This document shows, in pieces, positions 26,460-35,056 of a DNA stretch of 64,000 nt (within the stretch, counting starts at the first letter, position 1; each line of letters begins with the position of its first letter). Under the pieces are notes generated by a model. The model ran no database searches, was not told the origin of the DNA, and worked only from the letters and a program-made list of their open reading frames with translations. The translations under genes were made by a program, and so were the position numbers. This DNA is from CANLBN01 sp050298695 (lineage in GTDB: Bacteria > Pseudomonadota > Gammaproteobacteria > Pseudomonadales > Cellvibrionaceae). Location: contig JBNKUQ010000001.1 of the NCBI GenBank assembly GCA_050298695.1, forward strand, positions 1-64,000. The letters are read 5' to 3'.

Positions 26460-26810
26460 ATGTCGAGTCAGTCAGTTTATAAGGTTATTTTCTACAATCA
26501 GGGCGAGATTTATGAAATTTACGCCCGTGAGCTGTATCAAAGTGAGATGTACGGCTTTATTGAGATAGAAGAAATCGTGTTTGGTGAGCCCAGCAACTTG
26601 ATTTTGAACCCTGGTGAAGAAAAATTAAAAAACGAATTTAACGGTGTTAAGCGTTCATTTATTCCTGTTCAAGCGGTTATCCGCATCGATGAAGTTGAGC
26701 GAAGCGGTGAAGGCAAAATTAGAGAGGTAAAGTCTTCCGACAAAATTGCCAACTTCCCCAGACCTGAGAACTTTTCCCCTAAGCCACCCAGCCCAACGAA
26801 GGGCAACTAA
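26460..26810 (+). CDS. DUF1820-family protein
   Basis: 116 residues, cytoplasmic. The family pattern is seen in YKVIFYNQGEIYEIYARELYQS, then GFIEIEEIVFG and LKNEFNGVKRSFIPVQAVIRIDEV. The C-terminal tail is Pro/Lys-rich and variable. The function is unknown; the beta-rich N-terminus resembles small adaptor folds. In pseudomonads a DUF1820 gene sits next to miaB, as I recall, and here only the Aer-like gene and a repeat intervene. It is followed after 7 bases by the esterase gene. Confidence 0.85.
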   Translation: MSSQSVYKVIFYNQGEIYEIYARELYQSEMYGFIEIEEIVFGEPSNLILNPGEEKLKNEFNGVKRSFIPVQAVIRIDEVERSGEGKIREVKSSDKIANFPRPENFSPKPPSPTKGN

Positions 26811-26817
26811 GCTCACG

Positions 26818-27606
26818 GTGGCGGCCCTATTTCATCGGCATTGGGGGCTTGATCGAAATCAGGCCCCAACGATTATTATGGTTCATGGTCTCTTTGGCTC
26901 TATGGAAAACCTGGGCATGATTGCTCGCTTGCTTAAAGACGATTTCTGTATTTATGGTCTCGATTTACCAAACCATGGACGCTCTCCTCATGTGTCATCG
27001 CTTTCTCTGGCCTCGATGGCAGAATGGGTCGTTCACTGGATGGAAACTGTGGGTGTGGATCAAGCGCTCTTTTTAGGGCACTCGCTGGGTGGGAAAGTGA
27101 GTATGGAAGTCGCTCTGCGTTATCCCGACAAGGTTCAATCGCTAGTTGTTGCTGATATCGCACCGGTTGCTTACCCTCCACGCCATGATGATGTGTTTGC
27201 AGGTTTTGAGGCCGTAGACCTGGCTCAATTAACGCGTCGAGCAGACGCTGATCAGGCAATGCAAACACAAATTATAGAAGCCTCGGTACGTAGTTTTTTG
27301 TTAAAAAACCTAGAAAAAACTGACCAAGGTTGGGTGTGGCGATTAAATCTAGAGGGTTTAAAGCGGGATTATCCAGAATTTATTAAAGCCAATTCCGATA
27401 ACTTCCCTGCCTTTAAAAGGCCCGTTTTATTTATTAAGGGTGAGCGTTCTAATTATATTTTGCCTGAACACAAAGCCGATACATTAAAGCGCTTTCCCTC
27501 GGCGGATATTAAAATTATTAACGATACTGAACATTGGCTACATGCCGAAAAACCTGAGTTATTTTCTCGCATAGTGAGGCGCTTTCTTGATAAAGTGGCA
27601 ACTTGA
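26818..27606 (+). CDS. Alpha/beta hydrolase, YbfF-type esterase
   Basis: Fold and active site are clear: the oxyanion HG in IIMVHGLFGSMENLG, the nucleophile Ser in FLGHSLGGKVS, and a C-terminal His in INDTEHWLHAEKP. YGLDLPNHGRSP is the usual YbfF block. YbfF enzymes are small acyl-CoA/carboxyl esterases. The start is uncertain. GTG at 26818 gives MAALFHRHWGLDRNQAP, the expected N-terminus, and lies 7 bases after the DUF1820 stop. A TTG at 26746 would add 24 residues inside the DUF1820 frame and looks less likely. Confidence 0.87.
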   Translation: MAALFHRHWGLDRNQAPTIIMVHGLFGSMENLGMIARLLKDDFCIYGLDLPNHGRSPHVSSLSLASMAEWVVHWMETVGVDQALFLGHSLGGKVSMEVALRYPDKVQSLVVADIAPVAYPPRHDDVFAGFEAVDLAQLTRRADADQAMQTQIIEASVRSFLLKNLEKTDQGWVWRLNLEGLKRDYPEFIKANSDNFPAFKRPVLFIKGERSNYILPEHKADTLKRFPSADIKIINDTEHWLHAEKPELFSRIVRRFLDKVAT

Positions 27607-27635
27607 TCAACAGCCCTCAAAATTCTCAATAATCT

Positions 27636-28664
27636 ATGTATATTGGCATCGATTTAGGTGGTACTAAAACTGAGATTATTTGCCTCGATCATCAAGGTGA
27701 TGAAATATACCGTCACCGTGTCAACTCCCCCCAAAATAGCTATACAGAGACGCTCTCCACCTTGACTAACTTGGTTCTAGCGGCTGAGCAAGCAGTCGAT
27801 CAAAGCGGCTCTGTGGGTTTGGCAATGCCTGGCTCCATTTGTCGTGAGACTCATACCGTAAAAAATTCGAATTCAACGTGGATCAATGGTCGACATATTC
27901 AGAGCGATCTAGAAAAAGCATTGCAGCGCCCTATTAAAGTGGAGAATGATGCAAATTGTTTTGTACTATCTGAGAGCAACGGTGGCGCTGCGAGTCAGGC
28001 AAAAACGGTTTTTGGTGCTATTTTAGGTACAGGCTGTGGTGGTGGCTTAGTGATGAATGGAGAATTGGTTATTGGAGGCAACGGCTTAGCTGGAGAGTGG
28101 GGACATAACCCATTGCCTTTTCCACGTGTATGGTTGAATGAGCCCTCTGCATATCATTCTGTTGTCAATTTTTTTGATGGCTTGGGTGCTGTAGAGCAAT
28201 CCGCTATTTATGCCGAAAAAAAAACGATTAACTACTTTGTCGATACCCCTAATCTTGCGGAATATCCTGGTCCTCTGTGTTATTGCGGTAAACGTGGCTG
28301 TTTGGAAACGTGGATTTCGGGGACAGGCTTCAGTCAGGATTATCAACGCACAGTTGGTGGGCGTCTGAGCGCCCAAGTCATTGTTGATATGGCGAGAAAA
28401 GGTGATTCGATAGCCCAGACTTGTTTTGAGCGTTACTGTGAGCGTTTGGCAAAAAGTTTTGCGCAGCTCATTAATATTATTGATCCTGATGTCATTGTCT
28501 GTGGTGGAGGCATGAGTAACGTCAAAGAAATTTATGCTGAAGTGCCTGAACGTTGGGACCGCTATATTTTTTCAACAGCATCACCTACTACTACATTGGT
28601 GGCAGCGCAGTTTGGTGATTCCTCCGGAGTGAGGGGGGCTGCATTATTGTGGAAAAACGGTTAA
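27636..28664 (+). CDS. ROK-family sugar kinase (Mak fructo/mannokinase type) with an internal insertion
   Basis: ATP-dependent hexokinase of the ROK family. It starts MYIGIDLGGTKTEIICLD. The catalytic Asp is in VENDANCF, and the zinc-binding signature is GEWGHNPLPF...CYCGKRGCLE. The GTGFSQDY block after the Cys cluster points to the Mak (fructo/mannokinase) branch. At 342 residues it is about 40 longer than E. coli Mak. The extra residues lie between the zinc His (about 156) and the Cys cluster (about 215), a segment normally about 20 residues. All catalytic motifs are intact. It follows the esterase by 29 bases. Confidence 0.87.
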   Translation: MYIGIDLGGTKTEIICLDHQGDEIYRHRVNSPQNSYTETLSTLTNLVLAAEQAVDQSGSVGLAMPGSICRETHTVKNSNSTWINGRHIQSDLEKALQRPIKVENDANCFVLSESNGGAASQAKTVFGAILGTGCGGGLVMNGELVIGGNGLAGEWGHNPLPFPRVWLNEPSAYHSVVNFFDGLGAVEQSAIYAEKKTINYFVDTPNLAEYPGPLCYCGKRGCLETWISGTGFSQDYQRTVGGRLSAQVIVDMARKGDSIAQTCFERYCERLAKSFAQLINIIDPDVIVCGGGMSNVKEIYAEVPERWDRYIFSTASPTTTLVAAQFGDSSGVRGAALLWKNG

Positions 28665-28789
28665 GGTCTCAAAAAATAATAGTGATTCTGCTCTAAATAG
28701 TCTGCCCTGAAAAATGTACAGAAATTTGAATTTAAACGAAAAAGTCCAGGATGGCTTTTTTGGGTTAACTAAATAGTAAGGTCATAACT

Positions 28790-29713
28790 ATGCGAATTCT
28801 TGTAACAGGTGGAACGGGCTTTATTGGCCGACATCTCGTCACGCGATTACTTGCGCGTGGTGATCAGGTCACATTGTTGTGCCGCAACTTTAAAAAAGCA
28901 AAACGCTTGTTCGGCGATCAAGTGAGTTTAATTGAGTCCATTCAATACTCGGGACTTATTGTTGATGTGGTTATTAATTTGGCAGGAGAACCAATATTTG
29001 GAAAGCGTTGGACGCGTTGGCGTAAACGAAAGCTAAAAGCGAGTCGCATTGGCTTAACGAATGAATTAGTTGAGTGGATGGCTCGTTGTAAAGAAAAACC
29101 GAAAGCGTTTATTAGTGGTTCAGCTATTGGTTACTACGGCAACCATCCAGAGGCAATGTCTTTAACAGAAATTGCGAAGCCTCATCATTGTTTTTCCAGT
29201 GAGTTGTGTAAGGAATGGGAGGCCGCTGCGTTAAAGGTACAAACCTTGGGGGTGAGAGTTTGTTTGGTTCGTACAGGTGTTGTACTTGAGAAAAACGGTG
29301 GAGCACTACAACGCATGTGGTTGCCCTTTAAATTTGGTTTGGGTGGCCGTATTGGCCATGGGCAACAATGGTTTTCTTGGATTCACCTAGAGGATATGTT
29401 GTCACTTCTATTATTTTTGGTCGACAATGATGGGGTTCGTGGACCCGTTAATGCGACGGCTCCTCATCCCGTCACCAATGAAACTTTTAGTCAACAATTT
29501 GCACAAAGTTTGTATCGGCCCTGTTGGTTCCCAATGCCAGAATTTGCCGTTAGGATGCTATTTGGTGAAGCATCTGAATTATTGCTGGAAGGGCAGAGGG
29601 TAGTGCCTAAAAAATTATTGGATTATGGTTTTCATTTTCGCTACAGCCAACTACATGAGGCTTTAGAAGCGATAATTGCTAAAGAAATAGAACCCATTTC
29701 CGAAGTGGTGTAG
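28790..29713 (+). CDS. TIGR01777-family SDR / nucleoside-diphosphate-sugar epimerase-like protein
   Basis: 307 residues. The extended-SDR Rossmann start is MRILVTGGTGFIGRHLVTRLL. The family blocks VINLAGEPIFGKRWTRWRK, FISGSAIGYYG, GLGGRIGHGQQWFSWIHLEDM and PVNATAPHPVTNETF are present. A C-terminal DUF1731 region follows. The family (YfcH in E. coli) has no established reaction. The gene appears monocistronic, with the ATG at 28790. It converges on yjdM. Confidence 0.92.
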   Translation: MRILVTGGTGFIGRHLVTRLLARGDQVTLLCRNFKKAKRLFGDQVSLIESIQYSGLIVDVVINLAGEPIFGKRWTRWRKRKLKASRIGLTNELVEWMARCKEKPKAFISGSAIGYYGNHPEAMSLTEIAKPHHCFSSELCKEWEAAALKVQTLGVRVCLVRTGVVLEKNGGALQRMWLPFKFGLGGRIGHGQQWFSWIHLEDMLSLLLFLVDNDGVRGPVNATAPHPVTNETFSQQFAQSLYRPCWFPMPEFAVRMLFGEASELLLEGQRVVPKKLLDYGFHFRYSQLHEALEAIIAKEIEPISEVV

Positions 29714-29730
29714 TTTTTAGAATAGGGCTT

Positions 29731-30069
29731 TTACACTTTCTTAACAAATTGTGATTTTAATTTCATAGCTCCAATGCCATCGATTTTGCAATCAATATCA
29801 TGGTCACCATCCACTAAGCGAATATTTTTAACCTTGGTTCCTACTTTTATTACGCTTGAGGAACCTTTTACTTTTAAATCTTTAATAACCGTTACTGTGT
29901 CGCCATCGTGTAATGGGTTGCCATTGGCATCTTTAATAGAAGATCCATTTTCATCGCCATTTTTGTCTTGCTCGGACCATTCGTGAGCACATTCCGGGCA
30001 GATAAGTAGTAAGCCATCTTGGTAGGTATATTCAGACTGACATTGTGGGCAAGGTGGTATTTGAGTCAT
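29731..30069 (-). CDS. yjdM: PhnA/YjdM-family zinc-ribbon protein
   Basis: 112 residues. The N-terminal zinc ribbon CPQC-x(n)-CPEC (in PPCPQCQSEYTYQDG and LLICPECAHEW) is followed by the SH3-like PhnA C-terminal domain (DGDTVTVIKDLKVKGSSSVIKVGTKVKNIRLVDGDHDIDCK, read in blocks). This matches the alkylphosphonate utilisation operon protein PhnA/YjdM, which despite the name is not needed for C-P cleavage. It stands alone here. Confidence 0.93.
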   Translation of the reverse strand: MTQIPPCPQCQSEYTYQDGLLLICPECAHEWSEQDKNGDENGSSIKDANGNPLHDGDTVTVIKDLKVKGSSSVIKVGTKVKNIRLVDGDHDIDCKIDGIGAMKLKSQFVKKV

Positions 30070-30237
30070 GATTCTTCTCGATAAAGTAATTCGTGCAAAG
30101 TTCTCATTATACGTGATTATTATGAGAACTATACAGCAAAAAAAATTATTCCACTGGTTTAGTTGGGTTGCCTGTGTTAGTTTGCGCTCGATTGTAATCC
30201 CTTCTAGAAATAGAGCTCATTTAAAACTTAGGTGAAT

Positions 30238-30813
30238 ATGATGAAAAATATACTGTCCTTTTTATTTATTGGAGCAGCTTTATTATTAAGCGCTACTCTG
30301 TCCTATGCGGATAATGGTATTAAATATAATTATGGTGAATTGCGCTTTGTTGCCGATGCCGAATTTGATCAATACGATGTTGATGGTGATGGTTTCGCCC
30401 TCAATGGTTCTGTGCGCTTGGATGAAGTATTTTATGTGACTGCGGACTATGAGGTCATTTCTTATGATGATGGAATTGATACCAATGTTTTTCAGGCCGC
30501 AGTGGGTATGATTTATCCCGTAAAACAGTTTGATACTATCGCAGAATTGGCCATTGTTAATAGTGATGTTGATGCCCCTAATGGTGACTCCAATACGGGT
30601 TTTCGTGTGAGTGCAGGGGCGCGTGCCTATGTGATGGATAAGTTAGAAGTGCGTGGAACACTAAATTATATCGATGTCGATGAGGATGATAGTTACCTCA
30701 CTATAGCTGCGGACTATTTTGTTTTACCTAATCTTTCTGTGAATGCGGCTAAAGATATTGAGGCGGATATTGATCGTTTTTCTATTGGTGTGCGCTACTA
30801 TTTTGGTGATTAG
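30238..30813 (+). CDS. Outer-membrane beta-barrel protein
   Basis: About 191 residues with a signal peptide (ILSFLFIGAALLLSATLSYA). Alternating amphipathic strands follow (YGELRFVADAEF, FALNGSVRL, FYVTADYEV, FQAAVGMIYPV, TIAELAIVN, RVSAGARAYV, LEVRGTLNYI, YLTIAADYFV), ending in FSIGVRYYFGD, a typical barrel C-terminus with a terminal aromatic strand. It is strongly acidic. It resembles small 8-stranded barrels of unknown role. I chose the ATG at 30238, with AGGTG close upstream; a second ATG follows immediately. Confidence 0.8.
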   Translation: MMKNILSFLFIGAALLLSATLSYADNGIKYNYGELRFVADAEFDQYDVDGDGFALNGSVRLDEVFYVTADYEVISYDDGIDTNVFQAAVGMIYPVKQFDTIAELAIVNSDVDAPNGDSNTGFRVSAGARAYVMDKLEVRGTLNYIDVDEDDSYLTIAADYFVLPNLSVNAAKDIEADIDRFSIGVRYYFGD

Positions 30814-30970
30814 TATTTAATGTAAGTGTGTTAGCTTCTATAAAAGTAGTATAGATAAAAATTATTAGCAGAGTACTTGAAATAAACACACTTAACATTC
30901 AAGCATGCTGCAAATACCTCCTTGTATAATGTACGTTGGCTCCTGCCTGTTCCCCTGAAGGCTTGAAGGT

Positions 30971-31110
30971 TGCTAACAAGTGACTTTAAAAGAATGCGCT
31001 GAGGCAAGGTCAGTATAATTATTACTCTCAGCGTCATCCCCGCGATCTGCAACTGCTCCTGCGTTGCAGATCGCGGGGATGACATTGTATTTTTTAAAGT
31101 ATCTCAGTAG
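30971..31110 (+). repeat. Dispersed repeat, copy 1, with a perfect 21-bp hairpin
   Basis: The segment begins gctaacaagtgactttaaa and ends near tttttaaagtatctca. Inside, 31033-31053 pairs without mismatch with 31063-31083 (gtcatccccgcgatctgc... core) across a 9-base loop. An inverted, diverged copy lies at 31960-32072. The gene-free gap 30814-31264 is mostly this repeat and its degenerate flank. Confidence 0.75.
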
Positions 31111-31264
31111 TATTTGATTGGTATCATCAAAATTCTTTAGACTCTTGGTGCTAGGGCCCAAAAGAATAAATAAAATGCCTCTTCCAGATAGCGCTGCACG
31201 AAAGAGGTAAACATACTCCTGTAATATCATTTTTGTGATAAGAAAATGCAGCGTATATCCATTA

Positions 31265-31885
31265 TTATTGTCTCGCGATAAGTATGCCGCCGGTGGAAAT
31301 CATTAATCCCCCTGCAACTTTTTTAATCCATCGATTGGTTTGCCCTAAACCTGTTAGTTCTTGCGTTTTTAAAGCGGCGACAGCGTAGCCTAGCATCACG
31401 CTACCCAATATAACGCCTACCATCACACTAATAATAACGATGTCTATAGCCGTTAGTACTTGAATATTGATAAACGCTGGAAGAAAACTCAGGTAGAAGA
31501 AAATAGCTTTGGGGTTGCTTAGAGTGACTGTCAATCCAGCAATAAAGTCAGTAATGTAATGCATCTTTTGCTTTTCTTTTTTTATAATCACTTCTTCTTT
31601 AGCTCGGCTGAACAATAGATTAACGCCGAGCCAGATAAGATAAATCCCCCCCAAATACTTAATAACAATAAATAGAGTGCTTAAGGATTCAGCAATATAC
31701 TTTAGACCTAAGGTAACAAGTAAAATAAAAACTAAATCACCCATTAAAATACCGAGGACGGTAAAAAATGCATGGTTAAACCCACCGCTAATAGCACGTG
31801 CAACCGTCAAAAATATACCTGGCCCAGGCAATATCGCTAACATGAAAATTGCAAATGCGAAGAATGGAAGAATTTCTAAGGTCAT
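31265..31885 (-). CDS. LysE/RhtB-family amino acid exporter
   Basis: About 206 residues with six hydrophobic segments. The family start MTLEILPFFAFAIFMLAILPGPG, the GILMGDLVF and LKYLGG/YLIWLG-type blocks and LTVTLSNPKAIFFYLSFLP are all present. I prefer the Met at 31885, which gives the canonical N-terminus and has AAGAGAA upstream; the Met at 31906 would add seven charged residues. Its substrate cannot be told from sequence. The gene is bracketed by inverted copies of a short repeat. Confidence 0.9.
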   Translation of the reverse strand: MTLEILPFFAFAIFMLAILPGPGIFLTVARAISGGFNHAFFTVLGILMGDLVFILLVTLGLKYIAESLSTLFIVIKYLGGIYLIWLGVNLLFSRAKEEVIIKKEKQKMHYITDFIAGLTVTLSNPKAIFFYLSFLPAFINIQVLTAIDIVIISVMVGVILGSVMLGYAVAALKTQELTGLGQTNRWIKKVAGGLMISTGGILIARQ

Positions 31886-31959
31886 ATCAAATTCTCTTTG
31901 TGGCACCTCTAAGAATCTTAATGTAGAGGTACCCTATATTTATTGCTTATTACTACAGG

Positions 31960-32072
31960 GATGCTTAAAAAGAATACTATCGTCATTTGCGATCAGCAAC
32001 CGCTCCTGCGTTGCAAGAACAGCTATATTAACATTGGCTCAGTGTACTCTTTTTAAGTCGCTTGTTAGTAAG
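31960..32072 (-). repeat. Dispersed repeat, copy 2 (inverted relative to copy 1)
   Basis: On the minus strand it reads ctaacaagcgacttaaaaag, then cactgagccaa, matching copy 1 (ctaacaagtgactttaaaag, cgctgaggcaa). The gcaaccgctcctgcgttgc hairpin loop region is shared too. The long GC-rich stem of copy 1 is degenerate here. Confidence 0.65.
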
Positions 32073-32077
32073 TAGCT

Positions 32078-33358
32078 CTATTGACGTTGGGCAATTTCCT
32101 GGTTAACACTTGCTAACTTTACGCAAAGAACAAATATTTCCATGGCTTTATCGACCTCCTCTAAAGAGGGAACTGAAGGTGCAATGCGAATATTGCAATC
32201 TTGAGGATCTTTGCCATAAGGGAATGTTGCCCCCGCCGGTGTTAGTTTTACTCCAATATCGGCAGCCAGTTGTACAATCGTTTTTGCCAAGCCTGGCTTG
32301 CTATTAAAAGAAATAAAATAACCGCCTTCTACTGCATCCCATTGACCTAGATCGTTATCGGAAAAGTGTTTATCTAAATGTGTTAGCACACAATCAAAGC
32401 GCGGTTTTAAAATAGCACTATGTTTTTCCATATGAGTCAGTAGGGCATCATAATTTGGAATCAGAGTTAAGTGTCGCAATTGGTTGACCTTGTCGGGGCC
32501 AATAGACATAACGCCTAATGCTTTTTTAAATCCATTGAGGTTGTCTACAGAGCCGCCAATAAAAGCAATGCCTGAGCCTGCATGAGTCATTTTGGAAGTA
32601 GAGGCAAACTGCAACACTTGGTTTTCGGTCCCATGGTTGCGGCAATAATCCATAATATTGGCAAGCGGTTTAATGCCATTGAAGTCATGAACGGCATAGG
32701 CATTGTCCCAAAATACCACAAAATTACTGTTTGCCTGTTTACCTAGTTTAGCAATACGCTCAACGGTTTCATCGCTATAGATAGTTCCCGTTGGATTAGA
32801 GTATTTTGGAACACACCACATACCAACAATGGATTTGTCATTTTCAACCAAGGTCTCTACAGCGTCCATATCCGGTCCCGTTTCTGTCATCGGAACCGCT
32901 AACATCTCTATGCCCAGTTGTTCGCAAATAGTGAAGTGTCGGTCATAACCGGGAACGGGGCAGATAAAGCGTAGAGTCCCTGTGTGTTTCCAGGCGCTGG
33001 CATCTCCACGCAGACCATATTCTTTTGCAAACAGGACGGCTAAAAACATCAAGGTTAGGCTGCTGTTACCTTGTGCGGAAACTTCTTCTAACTTTATGCC
33101 GAGTAGATCTGCGCCAAGTTGTCGCGCTTCTTTTATACCATCAAGACCACCATAATTGCGGGTATCTGTACCATCGGCACTCAAATAATTACCTTTGAGA
33201 CAACCATCCAGGGCATCAGATAACGAAACTTGTTCGCTGGAAGGTTTACCTCGAGTCAGGTCAAGATTAATGGTTTGTTGGCGGAAATCATCATAAGTTT
33301 TGTCTAGTTCTGAGCGCCATTGCTCAAGTTGTTCCGTAGATGCGTTAGTGAGATTCAA
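32078..33358 (-). CDS. PLP-dependent aminotransferase (aspartate aminotransferase, class Ic type)
   Basis: 426 residues. Fold-type I aminotransferase blocks include LDLTRGKPS near the N-terminus, NYGGLDGIKEAR, the YDRHFTICEQLG stretch, WCVPKYSNPTG, VVFWDNAYAVHDF (the Asp that binds pyridine N) and the PLP lysine in FASTSKMTHAG. The C-terminal Arg context is NIRIAPSVPS. This pattern matches the group often annotated as aspartate aminotransferase subgroup Ic rather than AspC. It is monocistronic and faces pyk divergently. Confidence 0.88.
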   Translation of the reverse strand: MNLTNASTEQLEQWRSELDKTYDDFRQQTINLDLTRGKPSSEQVSLSDALDGCLKGNYLSADGTDTRNYGGLDGIKEARQLGADLLGIKLEEVSAQGNSSLTLMFLAVLFAKEYGLRGDASAWKHTGTLRFICPVPGYDRHFTICEQLGIEMLAVPMTETGPDMDAVETLVENDKSIVGMWCVPKYSNPTGTIYSDETVERIAKLGKQANSNFVVFWDNAYAVHDFNGIKPLANIMDYCRNHGTENQVLQFASTSKMTHAGSGIAFIGGSVDNLNGFKKALGVMSIGPDKVNQLRHLTLIPNYDALLTHMEKHSAILKPRFDCVLTHLDKHFSDNDLGQWDAVEGGYFISFNSKPGLAKTIVQLAADIGVKLTPAGATFPYGKDPQDCNIRIAPSVPSLEEVDKAMEIFVLCVKLASVNQEIAQRQ

Positions 33359-33601
33359 AGTATTCCCCAGATATGAAATAGGTTTGTAAGATAAACGTGT
33401 TATTATAAGCGCTGATTTGGCGAGTGTTAATGAATTTATTCCTTTATCAGTCTACTAACTCCTTACCTTACTATCCCGCTTTAGGGATATACGATAAGGT
33501 GTGAGATAAAGTGAGATAAACAGTCTCGACCTATTCAGTTTCAAACAATCTTTTTATTGACAACCTTCACTGCAATTCACCAGTAACTTGAGAATGACTT
33601 C

Positions 33602-35038
33602 ATGCAAAGACGAACAAAAATTGTATCTACACTTGGCCCCGCAACTGACAAAGAGGGTGTTTTGGAGGCGCTTATTCAAGCGGGTATCAATGTTGTTCGA
33701 ATGAATTTTTCCCACGGTGCGCCAGAGGATCACACGGCAAGAGCTAAGCTGGTACGTGAACTCGCAAAAAAGCATGGGCGACACGTTGCTGTACTGGGTG
33801 ACTTGCAGGGCCCGAAAATTCGCATCTCTAGATTTTCGGAAGGCCCCATTAAATTGTCCATTGGCGATAAATTTATTTTAGATGCGAGCTTGGGTAAAGA
33901 TGAGGGAACTCAAGAATCAGTTGGCATCGATTATAAGGAGTTACCGGGCGATTGTAGCCCAGGTGATTTATTGTTGTTGGATGATGGCCGTGTTGTTTTG
34001 CAGGTTGAGTCTATTAATGGCGATAAAATTCATTGTCTTACTACGGTTGCTGGTACTTTGTCTAATAACAAGGGCATTAATCGGCAGGGCGGTGGTTTAT
34101 CTGCCCCTGCATTAACGGAAAAAGATTATGCGGATATTAAATTGGCTGCAGAAATAGATGTCGATTATCTTGCTGTTTCTTTTCCGCGTTCTTCCGCGGA
34201 TATTAATCGTGCGCGTGAGCTATTGTTGGAAGCGGGAGGCAACGCTGGAATTGTGGCGAAGGTGGAGCGTGCTGAAACGGTTGTTAACAACGAAGCCTTA
34301 GATGATTTAATTAATGCATCCGATGCCGTCATGGTGGCCCGGGGTGATTTGGGGGTTGAAATTGGTGATGCGGAGTTAGTCGCTGTGCAGAAACGAATTA
34401 TTCGTCGGGCGCGTGCCCTCAATAAATGCGTGATTACTGCGACCCAAATGATGGAATCCATGATTCACAGCCCTCTACCTACTCGAGCGGAAGTCTTTGA
34501 TGTTGCTAATGCCGTGTTAGACGGTACCGATGCCGTCATGCTCTCTGCGGAAACAGCGGCGGGTAACTTCCCCGTTGAAACAGTTAAGGCGATGATTCGC
34601 GCGATAGGAGGTGCAGAGACCTATCCTAGCATGCGTGTCACTGACAATCGTATTAACCGTAGTTTTACTGCGGTTGATGAAACCATTGGTTTAGCGGCGA
34701 TGTATACCGCTAACCACCTAGAGGGCGTTACGGCAATTATTGCATTTACTGAGAGTGGCTCCACACCGCTCATGATGTCTCGCTTTAATTCTTCTTTACC
34801 CATTTATGCCTTTTCTCGACATACCAAAACACAAGCTAAGGTAGCGCTCTACTTGGGGGTTGAATCAATCCCTTTTTATGGTTTTGAGGATAATCAATAT
34901 ACGACTTATATGCGCGCAATTGATGAGCTAATGAGCCGGGGTTATGTGAAGCGTGGAGATCTCGTGATTTTGACAAAAGGCGATTACGATAATTTACAGG
35001 GCGGTACGAATGGTCTTAAAGTGTTGCGTGTAGAGTAG
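33602..35038 (+). CDS. pyk: Pyruvate kinase
   Basis: Converts PEP and ADP to pyruvate and ATP. 478 residues with all blocks visible: RRTKIVSTLGPATD, VRMNFSHG, GDLQGPKIRI, the B-domain, VAKVERAE, VMVARGDLGVEIG, CVITATQMMESMI, VANAVLDGTDAVMLSAETA, and the C-terminal allosteric domain to LKVLRVE. The length fits the AMP/sugar-phosphate-responsive PykA (type II) branch, but the effector cannot be assigned. The gene starts 243 bp from the divergent aminotransferase. Confidence 0.97.
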   Translation: MQRRTKIVSTLGPATDKEGVLEALIQAGINVVRMNFSHGAPEDHTARAKLVRELAKKHGRHVAVLGDLQGPKIRISRFSEGPIKLSIGDKFILDASLGKDEGTQESVGIDYKELPGDCSPGDLLLLDDGRVVLQVESINGDKIHCLTTVAGTLSNNKGINRQGGGLSAPALTEKDYADIKLAAEIDVDYLAVSFPRSSADINRARELLLEAGGNAGIVAKVERAETVVNNEALDDLINASDAVMVARGDLGVEIGDAELVAVQKRIIRRARALNKCVITATQMMESMIHSPLPTRAEVFDVANAVLDGTDAVMLSAETAAGNFPVETVKAMIRAIGGAETYPSMRVTDNRINRSFTAVDETIGLAAMYTANHLEGVTAIIAFTESGSTPLMMSRFNSSLPIYAFSRHTKTQAKVALYLGVESIPFYGFEDNQYTTYMRAIDELMSRGYVKRGDLVILTKGDYDNLQGGTNGLKVLRVE

Positions 35039-35056
35039 CGGATGGCGGTTGTGAGG

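Noticed and set aside
28738..28764. Terminator-like imperfect stem before the TIGR01777 gene
   Set aside because: The stem is short and needs a bulge; I could not support it over chance.
30831..31230. Short minus-strand frames in the gap after the barrel gene
   Set aside because: They cross the perfect 21-bp hairpin and the dispersed repeat; no start signal or family pattern.
33557..33562. TTGACA as a pyk -35 box
   Set aside because: No acceptable -10 box at 16-18 bases, and it would lie too close to the start codon.
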